DNA of 64,000 bases from a virus. The translations under genes were made by a program, and so were the position numbers. Of this stretch, positions 21,832 through 29,073 are shown in pieces. The stretch is from positions 1 through 64,000 of the IMG/VR virus record IMGVR_UViG_3300020578_000040; one strand, 5' to 3'. Position 1 is the first letter of the stretch. Every line of letters starts with the position of its first letter. The notes under the pieces are model-generated. The model saw only the letters and a program-made list of their open reading frames with translations. It was not told where the DNA came from and did not search any database.

Positions 21832-21865
21832 TTGACAGGCTCACACCTGTCCGATAGATTCGGAA
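21832..21865 (+). promoter_or_regulatory. phage promoter, tandem 4 of 4
   Basis: TTGACA (21832-21837), 17 bases and TAGATT (21855-21860). The usual CTGA/TCAG core is replaced on both sides by CCGA/TCGG, so pairing is kept by a double change. Confidence 0.85.
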
Positions 21866-21895
21866 ACGCAATACCTACTACCGAAAGGAATACCA

Positions 21896-22285
21896 ATGTC
21901 CCTTACCATCGACCGTGCTATTGCCGATCTCTTGGTTCTCCGTGACAAGGAGAAGGAGATCGAGCAGGCCAAGCGAGACACGGAGGCTCTGCTCGTCGCC
22001 CTGTTCGACGACGCAGGAATCGACCACTACGAGACCACCGACAAGGTGCGTGTCGCCGTGGAGAACCGTCCCCGTCGCTCATTCGACATGGACAGTCTGC
22101 TGGCGAACCTGCCGGCGACCGTCCTCAACATGGTGCTGAAGCAGACCGTCGATTCGTCGGCGTTCGACAGTGCCGTGGAGACCGGCCTCGTCCCGACCCC
22201 CGTGGTCGAGCAGGCCGTCACGATCTCGTATTCCACGCAAGTGCGTGTGTACGGGCAGAAGGGTGTTCGGGGCGACCGCTCCTGA
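21896..22285 (+). CDS. coiled-coil phage protein, paralogue 2
   Basis: A 129-residue protein with an N-terminal coiled coil (about 10-40), AGIDHYETTDKVRVAVENR, and a beta-rich end with VRVYG. It is the homologue of the 119-residue protein at 13197. It sits behind four tandem promoters, so strong or finely tuned expression is likely. CCTACTACCGAAAGGAAT, a leader sequence used repeatedly here, precedes the ATG. Confidence 0.85.
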   Translation: MSLTIDRAIADLLVLRDKEKEIEQAKRDTEALLVALFDDAGIDHYETTDKVRVAVENRPRRSFDMDSLLANLPATVLNMVLKQTVDSSAFDSAVETGLVPTPVVEQAVTISYSTQVRVYGQKGVRGDRS

Positions 22286-22297
22286 CACCCCTCACAA

Positions 22298-22319
22298 CCT
22301 GACATTTGGTCATGTCAGG
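22298..22319 (+). terminator. 8-bp hairpin
   Basis: CCTGACAT and ATGTCAGG pair around a six-base loop, followed by CTCCTTTCC. Confidence 0.65.
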
Positions 22320-22351
22320 CTCCTTTCCGCATGACCCCTCACCCCGTCGAT

Positions 22352-22381
22352 TTGACAGGGGTGGGGGGAATGTGGGAGACT
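22352..22381 (+). promoter_or_regulatory. weak phage promoter
   Basis: CGATTTGACA matches the shared -35 block, but the expected -10 position (about 22375) reads GGAGAC, a poor match. It is the only visible candidate for the MoxR operon. Confidence 0.4.
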
Positions 22382-22430
22382 TCATTCGGAGCCAACCACT
22401 CCACCTACCTACTACCGAAAGGCAAACTCA

Positions 22431-23156
22431 ATGACCACCACCAATACCGCCATGCCTCAGTGCTGGCAAGATGTACACGACTGCCTCGCCTCGGGTGTCG
22501 ATCGCCTCGTGCTGTTCGGCCCTCCGGGGACTGGCAAGACCTTCGCCGGTCTCACGATGGGCGATGTAACCACCGGAGCGTTCCGCGTCGTCTGTAACGA
22601 GGAGATGACCTCGGCCGATGTGACCGGACACTTCCAGCCCACGGGCAACGAGTGGACTTGGAACGAGGGCGCGGTTCTCCGTGCTTGGAAGGGCAACGGC
22701 TCTCACGGCGGTCGCGTCGTGGCAGACGAGATCGACCGTGCGTCGGGCGATGTGTTGTCGCTCCTGCTCGCCATGTTCGACTCGCCGGAGTCGGCCTCTT
22801 GGACGCACCCTGCGACCAAGCAGACCTTCCGTCCCCTCCCCGGATTCAGCGTCATCATGACGACGAACATCGAGGACATGAGGGAACTCCCGACCGCTCT
22901 CAGGGATCGGTTCCCCGTGGCTATTCGTATCAACCGCCCACACCCGAACGCCCTGTTGGCCCTGCCGGAGGACTTGCGTGAGGTGGCCTCAGCCAGCGTG
23001 GACGCAGACGACGAGCGACGGTACTCGATTCGTACCTTCCAGTCATACGCCAAGTTGCGTGGAACGCTGGGTTCGGAGCGAGCCGCGACGCTGGTGTTCG
23101 GCAAGAACGCCAAGTCCATCATGGACGCCATCAAGATCGAGGAGGTCTCCAAGTGA
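22431..23156 (+). CDS. MoxR-like AAA+ ATPase
   Basis: A 241-residue AAA+ ATPase of the MoxR/dynein-related group. Walker A GPPGTGKT at 30-37, Walker B VVADEID at 96-102, sensor TTN near 143 and an arginine-finger region ALRDRF near 157. MoxR proteins use ATP to remodel or load metal into partner proteins, usually a VWA-domain protein encoded next door. Exactly such a gene follows with a GTGA overlap. CTACTACCGAAAGG precedes the ATG. Confidence 0.93.
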   Translation: MTTTNTAMPQCWQDVHDCLASGVDRLVLFGPPGTGKTFAGLTMGDVTTGAFRVVCNEEMTSADVTGHFQPTGNEWTWNEGAVLRAWKGNGSHGGRVVADEIDRASGDVLSLLLAMFDSPESASWTHPATKQTFRPLPGFSVIMTTNIEDMRELPTALRDRFPVAIRINRPHPNALLALPEDLREVASASVDADDERRYSIRTFQSYAKLRGTLGSERAATLVFGKNAKSIMDAIKIEEVSK

Positions 23157-24622
23157 CCACCAAGATCAACGCTGGTGTGGTCACCCCCAAGGGGGTGGCC
23201 ATGCCGGAGTGGCTCACTCGTGAGGACTCCCCCCAAGGCCCGTGGACTGTCAAGGAAGGCAACGCCACTCGTGGCGAGGCGTTCACCAACCGTATCGAGC
23301 GTCTCATGACGGTTCCCTACGGCGACGACGACCTCTCCCGTGCGGTTCGCGCCCACGAGATGATGCACGCCAAGGTGTCCCCGGAGTCGATGGCTTCGTT
23401 CGACGGGTTCTCGATTTCGCCGGAGGCCATTCGGGCTTCGGAGGAATTTCGTGTGAACACGCTCTGCTCGCTCGCCGGCTTCGACATGGACAATCTGCGT
23501 GACGGGTCGGAGTCACAGACTGGCAAGCGACTGGCCGAGAACAAGGACTGGAACAACACCGTCCTGTTCATCGCGGCTACCGCCGGAACCAAGGCCTGCA
23601 AGGATGTGCTTCGTGGTATGCGTACCGTGAGTCCCGAAATGGCTGACAAGGCCAAGCGTGTCGAGAAGGCTCTGCTCGATTCGTGGAAGTCCGAGATCAA
23701 GCGTTTCGGCCCTGTGCGTGACTCTCGTGCGGTCACCTACGCTCGTCGTGAGATGGCTAGCACCACGCCCGTGGTCTACAAGGCGGACGGCACGCCGTCT
23801 CGTCCCGTCAATCACGACACCGTTCTTGCCGAGGGCGAGCGCATCCTCCCTGAGGGGGCGAAGTTCACGCTCAGGTTTGCTTCGCTCGTGGACGCTCTAC
23901 TCAAATACGACGACTCCGTGGACGGACACGAAGGCGACGGCGAGCCGAGCGACGAGGAACTCGACGCTGTGACCAAGACGGCCGGTGGCAAGACTTGGGC
24001 GCGACTCATCGTCGATCGTTCGGTTCCGCTGACTCGTCGAGTCAAGGGCAACCTCGGTCGTCGGCGTATGGCCACCAACATCGGTGTCTCGCCTCGTCGA
24101 ATGGAGCGACTGCTGACCGACCCCGACAAGCGTGTGTTCGACCGCACGATCAAGGGGCAGGGCGGTGTCGTTCTCATCGACCAGTCCGGCTCGATGAGGC
24201 TGAACGACGACGATGTGATGGCTCTCGTGAACGAGGCTCCCGGCTGTGTGGTCGTGGGCTACTCGCACCGACCCAACTCGTCGGGTGTCCCGAATGTGTG
24301 GATTCTCGCCGACCGTGGCAAGGTCTGTAGCGCGGTTCGCTCCGGCAACGGTGGCAACGGCGTGGACTACCCTGCCTTGGTGTTCGCCAACAAACTTCGC
24401 AAGAAGGGCGAGCCGTTGGTGTGGGTCTGCGACGGTCATGTCACGGTGTCCGATGACGGGTTCGCACCTGCTCCGCTTCGCAAGCAGGTGGCCGGCTTCG
24501 TTCGCAAGAATCAGGTTCACATGGTTCCGACCGTGGGTGAGGCTGTGACTGCGTTGCGACGCGCCAAGTCGGGCGTTCGTCTCACGACCAAGATCGTCGG
24601 TTCGGAACTCTCCGCGTCCTGA
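23153..24622 (+). CDS. VWA-domain protein with HExxH motif, MoxR partner
   Basis: A 489-residue protein. Near the N-terminus there is AHEMMH (HExxH, residues 68-72), as in zinc-metallopeptidase-like domains. The middle is helical with an acidic stretch (about 256-270). The C-terminal third is a von Willebrand A domain with the MIDAS box DQSGS at 343-347. Bacterial MoxR-VWA pairs act as chaperone-like machines; here the target may be a host protein or a virion protein. The GTG start overlaps the ATPase stop. Confidence 0.9.
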   Translation: MTTKINAGVVTPKGVAMPEWLTREDSPQGPWTVKEGNATRGEAFTNRIERLMTVPYGDDDLSRAVRAHEMMHAKVSPESMASFDGFSISPEAIRASEEFRVNTLCSLAGFDMDNLRDGSESQTGKRLAENKDWNNTVLFIAATAGTKACKDVLRGMRTVSPEMADKAKRVEKALLDSWKSEIKRFGPVRDSRAVTYARREMASTTPVVYKADGTPSRPVNHDTVLAEGERILPEGAKFTLRFASLVDALLKYDDSVDGHEGDGEPSDEELDAVTKTAGGKTWARLIVDRSVPLTRRVKGNLGRRRMATNIGVSPRRMERLLTDPDKRVFDRTIKGQGGVVLIDQSGSMRLNDDDVMALVNEAPGCVVVGYSHRPNSSGVPNVWILADRGKVCSAVRSGNGGNGVDYPALVFANKLRKKGEPLVWVCDGHVTVSDDGFAPAPLRKQVAGFVRKNQVHMVPTVGEAVTALRRAKSGVRLTTKIVGSELSAS

Positions 24623-24628
24623 CCGCGA

Positions 24629-24674
24629 GAGGGGTGGGGCAGGGTTTGTTCTCCTTGTCCCCACCCCACCCCTC
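24629..24674 (+). terminator. 11-bp GC hairpin
   Basis: GAGGGGTGGGG and CCCCACCCCTC pair across a 24-base loop after the VWA gene, ending at the next promoter. Confidence 0.55.
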
Positions 24675-24677
24675 GAT

Positions 24678-24706
24678 TTGACCCAGCCTCACCGCTGGTG
24701 TAGGAT
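24678..24706 (+). promoter_or_regulatory. phage promoter
   Basis: TTGACC (24678-24683), 17 bases and TAGGAT (24701-24706). The leader forms TGTGGG-GAAA-CCCACA. Confidence 0.8.
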
Positions 24707-24760
24707 CGAGTTTGTGGGGAAACCCACACCTATCAAGTACCTACCTACAAAGGAGTCATC

Positions 24761-25537
24761 ATGCCGAACTGGGCATACAACTCGATGACCGTCCGCTCGA
24801 CTTCCGAGTCCAAGCAGACTGCCATCCACGACCTTCAGGAGTTCCTGGAGTTCATCAAGGTCACCGACCCCGAGACTGGGGCTATCAGTTACGACCTGAC
24901 CAAAGCACACCCTATGCCCGAGGCACTCATGGGCACTCGCTCACCTGTCCCCTACTCGCCTGAACCGCACCCCAATTGGGTCGAGATGTTGGCGGAGGGA
25001 CAGATGACGCAGGAGCGTTTCGACGAACTCTGTGCCGAGAACATCAAGTTCTACGAGGCTGGGCAGAAGGCATACGCCGAGACCGGCTACACCGACTGGT
25101 ACGACTGGGCGAACAAGGAGTGGGGAACCAAGTGGGCACCTCGCTTCGAGCACAACGACCCCGAGTTGGACGAGGAGCACGAACAGGTCTCGATGTACTA
25201 CGAGACTGCGTGGTCGCCGGCAGATGGGCTGGTTTCCAAGATGAGCGAACGCTTCCCGAACTTGGTGTTCGAGGTGTCCGTGACAGAGGAAGCAAACCTG
25301 TATGTCGGTGCGTCGCACTTCCACAACGGCGTGGCGACGATGTTCTACACCTCGTTCGATGACAAGGATTTGCCCGACCGCTACACGAAGCGGTACGCCG
25401 AGATTGTCGAACACGAGGCGAAAGACGACATCGACTGGGATTCCTACTTCGAGAAGATGAGTGACCTCCAGTCCGATGTTCTCGAATACTGCGAGAATCA
25501 GATTGCGCTCATGGCCTCATTTGAGGTGGGGTCATGA
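24761..25537 (+). CDS. Api92-like/DUF1281 phage protein
   Basis: A 258-residue protein starting MPNWAYNSMTVRS, with YDLTKAHPMPEAL and DWYDWANKEWGTKWAP. These boxes identify the Api92-like (DUF1281) family, made of a ferredoxin-like fold, found on phages and plasmids; its function is not established. AAAGGAGTCATC precedes the ATG. It heads an operon of five overlapping genes. Confidence 0.92.
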   Translation: MPNWAYNSMTVRSTSESKQTAIHDLQEFLEFIKVTDPETGAISYDLTKAHPMPEALMGTRSPVPYSPEPHPNWVEMLAEGQMTQERFDELCAENIKFYEAGQKAYAETGYTDWYDWANKEWGTKWAPRFEHNDPELDEEHEQVSMYYETAWSPADGLVSKMSERFPNLVFEVSVTEEANLYVGASHFHNGVATMFYTSFDDKDLPDRYTKRYAEIVEHEAKDDIDWDSYFEKMSDLQSDVLEYCENQIALMASFEVGS

Positions 25538-25899
25538 GTGCCGACCTGACTATCGCCATGGCTCCGATTGTCAAGACCAAGGACGAGGCAATCATCAAAC
25601 TCAAATCCATGGAACCCGAGGTTCTGCTCCATGTTCTATCCGAGTATTTCGCCCGTGAGTTTGATGAGGCGACCGACGAGGAGGAGTATGCCGAGGCGGT
25701 CTCCTATGTCATCGGCAAGATCGAAGAGGTGTACTCGTACTACGAGCATGGCTCTCGTGACACGGAGGTGCGGAGGATCAACGGAACCGACTGGTTGATT
25801 ACCGGAGGTTTGTCGTGGGGCGATGACCCAACGGACGCATACGAGCCGGTGTCCATCGTTTCAGGACTACAACTGACGCACGACGAGGAGAGTTCATGA
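25534..25899 (+). CDS. hypothetical protein
   Basis: A 121-residue protein (MSADLTIAMAPIVKTKDEA...) with an acidic helical middle and GTDWLITGGLSWGDDPTDAYEP. The [ST]GG.SWGD.P..... box is found in small phage proteins near Api92-like genes. It is coupled to both neighbours by ATGA overlaps. Confidence 0.85.
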   Translation: MSADLTIAMAPIVKTKDEAIIKLKSMEPEVLLHVLSEYFAREFDEATDEEEYAEAVSYVIGKIEEVYSYYEHGSRDTEVRRINGTDWLITGGLSWGDDPTDAYEPVSIVSGLQLTHDEESS

Positions 25900-26018
25900 C
25901 AATCCGAGTGTTCGACCCGAACCCGACATACGACGAATGGTGCGAGGCGAACGGCCTCGACCCTGACAACGACGAGACCTACAACGCTTACTGCGAATGG
26001 AGAAGCAACAACCGATGA
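25896..26018 (+). CDS. 40-aa acidic peptide
   Basis: A 40-residue protein (MTIRVFDPNPTYDEWCEANG...) held between two ATGA overlaps, which makes it a real gene despite its size. Two Cys and several Trp suggest a small folded domain. Function unknown. Confidence 0.78.
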   Translation: MTIRVFDPNPTYDEWCEANGLDPDNDETYNAYCEWRSNNR

Positions 26019-26356
26019 CCACGCACAACTACAACTCGATTCCCGAGGAGTTCCGGATGTACGTCCAGCAACCGCTCGACGACTCCATGCTCGATGAGCG
26101 GAAATACTCACTCAAGATCACGGACGAGATGGAACACTCCCGTGGGATCGCATGGGTGGGCAGTCTCACGGCCGGCGACAAGATCATTGCCACGGTCGAG
26201 AACGCCGGCCACGGTGGTGCCAACGACTACATCATCGCCAACGACTCCCTGTGGGATGTGTTCGTCGAGGATGCGTACACTGCGTATGGCAATCGAGGCG
26301 AGGCCAAGGACTCGCTCGTCCAACTGATCGACGTACTCACAGCGGTGACGGTGTGA
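26015..26356 (+). CDS. hypothetical protein
   Basis: A 113-residue protein (MTTHNYNSIPEEFRMYVQQ...) with GDKIIATVENAGHGGANDYIIA. The GHGG.ND turn might be a binding loop. Both ends overlap neighbours by four bases. Confidence 0.83.
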   Translation: MTTHNYNSIPEEFRMYVQQPLDDSMLDERKYSLKITDEMEHSRGIAWVGSLTAGDKIIATVENAGHGGANDYIIANDSLWDVFVEDAYTAYGNRGEAKDSLVQLIDVLTAVTV

Positions 26357-26517
26357 AACCCACGCTCGACCAAGAAGTAACAGCACTCGATTCCTTGCTG
26401 GCCAAGATCGATTTCGCCCTGAGCGAGATCGGGCACAAGACGGTCGTGGAGGCACCAGTCATGGTGGACTTACTACTCGACATTCGCTTCTTGGCAACAA
26501 CAGTCAAGGACACCTGA
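26353..26517 (+). CDS. hypothetical small helical protein
   Basis: A 54-residue helical protein starting at a GTG that overlaps the previous stop. Its bases 26465-26481 recur exactly inside the insertion at the end of whiB-3 (35174-35190). Confidence 0.78.
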   Translation: MKPTLDQEVTALDSLLAKIDFALSEIGHKTVVEAPVMVDLLLDIRFLATTVKDT

Positions 26518-26540
26518 TCACTGGTGGTAGGTGACGCAGA

Positions 26541-26564
26541 GGGGCGGGCCGAAAGGCTCGCCCC
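26541..26564. terminator. bidirectional terminator with GAAA loop
   Basis: GGGGCGGGCC and GGCTCGCCCC pair around GAAA between two convergent operons. T-runs lie on the plus side and A-runs (T on the minus strand) on the other. Confidence 0.8.
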
Positions 26565-26572
26565 TTTGTGCT

Positions 26573-26842
26573 TTACTTGCGTAGAAAGTTGTCGAGTGTT
26601 CGCCAGTACCGCCACGCAACGCCGGCACCGACCAATGGCAACAGCCGTGGCTGGACAGCCAGCACCTCAGCCTCGTTGAGGTTGAGGAGAATCGCGTAGG
26701 CCAGCACGCCCTCGAAGGCACCGGTCACCGCAGCGAGGATCAGTCCGACTGGCGTATTGACCCGACGCACGAACACCCGTTCATCGTCATCGTCCCACTC
26801 GTACTCGACTTCGCGCTTGTCGGTTGAACGCAACTGCTTCAC
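26573..26842 (-). CDS. small membrane protein
   Basis: An 89-residue protein with a charged N-terminus (about 1-28) and a long hydrophobic middle (31-58), followed by an amphipathic end. It is coupled by ATGA to the upstream HTH gene. Function unknown. Confidence 0.8.
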   Translation of the reverse strand: MKQLRSTDKREVEYEWDDDDERVFVRRVNTPVGLILAAVTGAFEGVLAYAILLNLNEAEVLAVQPRLLPLVGAGVAWRYWRTLDNFLRK

Positions 26843-27213
26843 TGTGCCTTTCCTTTCAGGATTTGATGGACGCGCTGACGCGACAAACCTACTCGATCCG
26901 CGATCTGCTGTAGGCTCAGTCGCATCCCGCGCAGCGTGTGGACATCACGGTGCATAGCGATGTTCATCTTCGCCCCAGGCGCACGAGCCTCCCACTCCCA
27001 TGAAGGGATGTGCTCGAAGGCCTGAGCCTGCTCGATGGTCAAGAGCCCCGCTCGGTAGCGACTCTTGATGTAACTGGCCCACCGGCCGATGGCGACTCGT
27101 TCGCCGGCCGCACCGCGCGTATTGTGCGACAGCGGGATATTTGTGTGGCCATTCTCTCGCGCGTATTTCTCGATCATGTGAACGCGCGTATGGAACTGTT
27201 CGTCTCGGGTCAT
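26839..27213 (-). CDS. helicase-associated domain plus HTH protein
   Basis: A 124-residue protein. The first 80 residues follow the helicase-associated-domain pattern (GHTNIPLSH, RWASYIKSRYRAGLLT, L..IP.WEWE). The C-terminus is an HTH (MRLSLQQIADRVGLSRQRVHQIL). It is likely a DNA-binding regulator. A TTGACA-18-TAACTT promoter ends six bases before the ATG. It contains three GCGCGTAT copies on the plus strand, antisense to itself. Confidence 0.85.
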   Translation of the reverse strand: MTRDEQFHTRVHMIEKYARENGHTNIPLSHNTRGAAGERVAIGRWASYIKSRYRAGLLTIEQAQAFEHIPSWEWEARAPGAKMNIAMHRDVHTLRGMRLSLQQIADRVGLSRQRVHQILKGKAQ

Positions 27214-27242
27214 GTCAATAAGTTAGCCCACGGTGCGCGTAT
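27115..27242 (+). repeat. GCGCGTAT array, copy 8 (overlaps a gene)
   Basis: GCGCGTAT at 27115, 27159, 27184 and 27235 on the plus strand, and a lone AGCCCCGC near 27045. Unlike other copies it overlaps a minus-strand coding sequence and its leaderless promoter. CCCACGGTGCGCGTATGTG links the last copy to the conserved CCACGGT motif. A plus-strand phage promoter follows 30 bases later. Confidence 0.7.
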
Positions 27243-27249
27243 GTGTCAA
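27220..27249 (-). promoter_or_regulatory. leaderless promoter
   Basis: TTGACA (27249-27244), 18 bases and TAACTT (27225-27220) on the minus strand, six bases before the ATG at 27213. The spacer holds a GCGCGTAT copy in antisense. Confidence 0.75.
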
Positions 27250-27271
27250 GGTTTGCGCGGATTGTTTCGAT

Positions 27272-27300
27272 TTGACGGCCAGCCATTTATCTGATAGATT
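27272..27300 (+). promoter_or_regulatory. phage promoter
   Basis: TTGACG (27272-27277), 17 bases and TAGATT (27295-27300). ATCT/AGAT and AGCCA/TGGCT flank the -10 box. Confidence 0.82.
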
Positions 27301-27353
27301 TGGCTTTGGCGGTTGAGAGATTGCCATTTAGTACCTACTACCAAAGGAGAGTT

Positions 27354-27548
27354 ATGGGAACCCCCCATGAAGATACAGAGTTGCGCAACGCCGACGGCGA
27401 TAACTGTTGCGAGTGCGGTGAGGTCATGCTCGCCATGTTCGGCAATGGGCCGGTTCGTTTCGAGGATGGCTTTGCGCACGAGCAGTGCGCCCTCGATGCG
27501 GAGGCGTTCGACGCGGATGCTTATTTCGCAAAGTTCGAGGAGGCGTGA
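27354..27548 (+). CDS. small zinc-binding protein
   Basis: A 64-residue acidic protein with CCECGEV and HEQCALD, a CxxC and HxxC pair likely to bind one zinc. AAAGGAGAGTT precedes the ATG. It overlaps the next gene by GTGA. Confidence 0.82.
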   Translation: MGTPHEDTELRNADGDNCCECGEVMLAMFGNGPVRFEDGFAHEQCALDAEAFDADAYFAKFEEA

Positions 27549-27832
27549 TCGTGGGTATCGACCCCTGCACATACTGCGGTGAGTCCACCGCCCTCGGGGC
27601 CACACGCCACGATGGATCACTGATTGGCAAGTTCATCAACCGCATTCCCGTGGATGACGGCTGGGGCTGTGCCGAGTGTTCTGGATTCAAGTGCGACGAG
27701 TGCGAGAAGCAGATTTATCTCGACCACGAAGTCCGCGTCGATTTCACCGACCCCATCACCGGCAAGTACCGCTACGGCAACTACCACGAAGAGTGCTACT
27801 CGGCCGAGATACATGGGCCGTGTGAGTACTGA
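27545..27832 (+). CDS. multi-zinc-ribbon protein
   Basis: A 95-residue protein with three CxxC-type pairs (PCTYCGES, GCAECSGFKCDECEKQ) and a HEECY end. It resembles LIM or treble-clef arrays in spacing, so it probably binds two zinc ions and a protein partner. The GTG start overlaps the previous stop. Confidence 0.83.
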   Translation: MIVGIDPCTYCGESTALGATRHDGSLIGKFINRIPVDDGWGCAECSGFKCDECEKQIYLDHEVRVDFTDPITGKYRYGNYHEECYSAEIHGPCEY

Positions 27833-27833
27833 T

Positions 27834-27862
27834 TTGATCCATTCGCTTACAGGTGATAGGAT
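27834..27862 (+). promoter_or_regulatory. phage promoter, duplicated leader copy 1
   Basis: TTGATC (27834-27839), 17 bases and TAGGAT (27857-27862). The leader 27855-27890 is repeated at 28595-28630 and contains GTGGCAG-GCGA-CTGCCAC (27870-27887). Confidence 0.78.
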
Positions 27863-27913
27863 TGCCTCAGTGGCAGGCGACTGCCACCACCTACTAACTA
27901 CAGAGGAGTACCA

Positions 27914-28354
27914 ATGAAGTACATCGTCCACGAAGGAACCGGCACCATCATCAGTGCCGACGAGTGCGTCATCGTCAGTGTCCCCAGGGAAATCTTGGAT
28001 GCCATGAGCGGTGACGACTACTTCGACGATCAGCAGGTTCTCGACCTCGCAGTCGAAGCCGGCAAGCCCATCAACCTGACCGACATGACGTACGGCAACA
28101 CCATGGCATTCTCGCCTTCCGCTCTCCGTGAGGAGGCTCGGGAGATGATCGATGCCGAGTTGTTCGGCACCGAGGAGAGTTGGCACGAAGCACTCGTGTG
28201 GTGTGCGAACACCGCCACCGACGACGAACTGAATGCCGTTGCGTCATACATCCTCGATGACGATGATCTGTGGAGAACCTTCCGCGTCAGCGTCACCGAC
28301 GGCCTGCTTCAGGGCCTGATCTGGCACAAAGAATCACTGAAAGGAAAGTCGTGA
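27914..28354 (+). CDS. hypothetical acidic protein
   Basis: A 146-residue acidic protein (MKYIVHEGTGTIISADEC...) with helical segments in the second half. CTACAGAGGAG precedes the ATG. It overlaps the next gene by GTGA. No family recognised. Confidence 0.83.
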   Translation: MKYIVHEGTGTIISADECVIVSVPREILDAMSGDDYFDDQQVLDLAVEAGKPINLTDMTYGNTMAFSPSALREEAREMIDAELFGTEESWHEALVWCANTATDDELNAVASYILDDDDLWRTFRVSVTDGLLQGLIWHKESLKGKS

Positions 28355-28596
28355 ACTCGACACATCTCACCCACATATTCACACTCCCGGAGCGTTCGCT
28401 CACGTCGAGGATCGAGAACGGAGAGGAAGTGATCGTTGGCATCCACATTGGTAACAACAACTTCATCACCATTCATCTCTCGGCCAACGCGAACGGCGAT
28501 CTCGACTACGAGGTGGTGGAGGATGCCAACCCCGACGTTGGTTTCGCCGGCACCTATCCCGAGTTCTTCGATTTGACCGCTATCAGCACCAACTGA
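28351..28596 (+). CDS. hypothetical beta-rich protein
   Basis: An 81-residue protein starting at GTG, with alternating strands (EEVIVGIHIGNNNFITIHL) and an acidic end. Its last codons overlap the next promoter. Confidence 0.8.
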   Translation: MNSTHLTHIFTLPERSLTSRIENGEEVIVGIHIGNNNFITIHLSANANGDLDYEVVEDANPDVGFAGTYPEFFDLTAISTN

Positions 28597-28602
28597 TAGG
28601 AT
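28573..28602 (+). promoter_or_regulatory. phage promoter, duplicated leader copy 2
   Basis: TTGACC (28573-28578), 18 bases and TAGGAT (28597-28602), inside the end of the previous gene. The GCGA-loop hairpin of the leader is at 28610-28627. Confidence 0.78.
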
Positions 28603-28660
28603 TGCCTCAGTGGCAGGCGACTGCCACCACATACTTACTACCTACTACCGAAAGGCAAAC

Positions 28661-28882
28661 ATGAAACAGCATCACTTCGTGGTCTGCGCTACGTTCGATG
28701 AGAACGGCGACCCACATTTCGAGATCACCGATTCCATCTGTGATCCCACGAAGCCCGTGTGGGACACGGAGTCAGAGATGTGGGGTCGCGTATCAGCAGG
28801 GGATGAGGATGACGACTTCCTCCTCCTGACCGCCCTGAAGGAAGCCCTGACCGAAGCAAATCTCACAAAGGAGACATCATGA
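28661..28882 (+). CDS. hypothetical small protein
   Basis: A 73-residue acidic protein (MKQHHFVVCATFDENGDPH...) with FEITDSICDPTKP and a C-terminal helix. CCTACTACCGAAAGG precedes the ATG. Coupled by ATGA to the next gene. Confidence 0.82.
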   Translation: MKQHHFVVCATFDENGDPHFEITDSICDPTKPVWDTESEMWGRVSAGDEDDDFLLLTALKEALTEANLTKETS

Positions 28883-29073
28883 CCATCAGCATGGTTGAGA
28901 AGGATTACGCCGTTCTGTTCGTCGGCGATTACTTCTCCATGACAGTTCACGTACAAGGAGTTGAGGGCGACGAAGATGTCGCCATCGATCTTGCCAGCAA
29001 CATCATCAAGGATTTCTATGGCTGGGATGTGCGAAGCGCATCCACCATCGATATCGAGGTAACAGAGGAATGA
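28879..29073 (+). CDS. hypothetical small protein
   Basis: A 64-residue protein with an alpha/beta pattern (MTISMVEKDYAVLFVGDYF...). Both ends overlap neighbours as ATGA. Function unknown. Confidence 0.8.
   Translation: MTISMVEKDYAVLFVGDYFSMTVHVQGVEGDEDVAIDLASNIIKDFYGWDVRSASTIDIEVTEE

Noticed and set aside
9609-27242. CRISPR-like array
   Set aside because: The repeats are 8 bases long with irregular spacing and no cas genes, so this is not a CRISPR locus.
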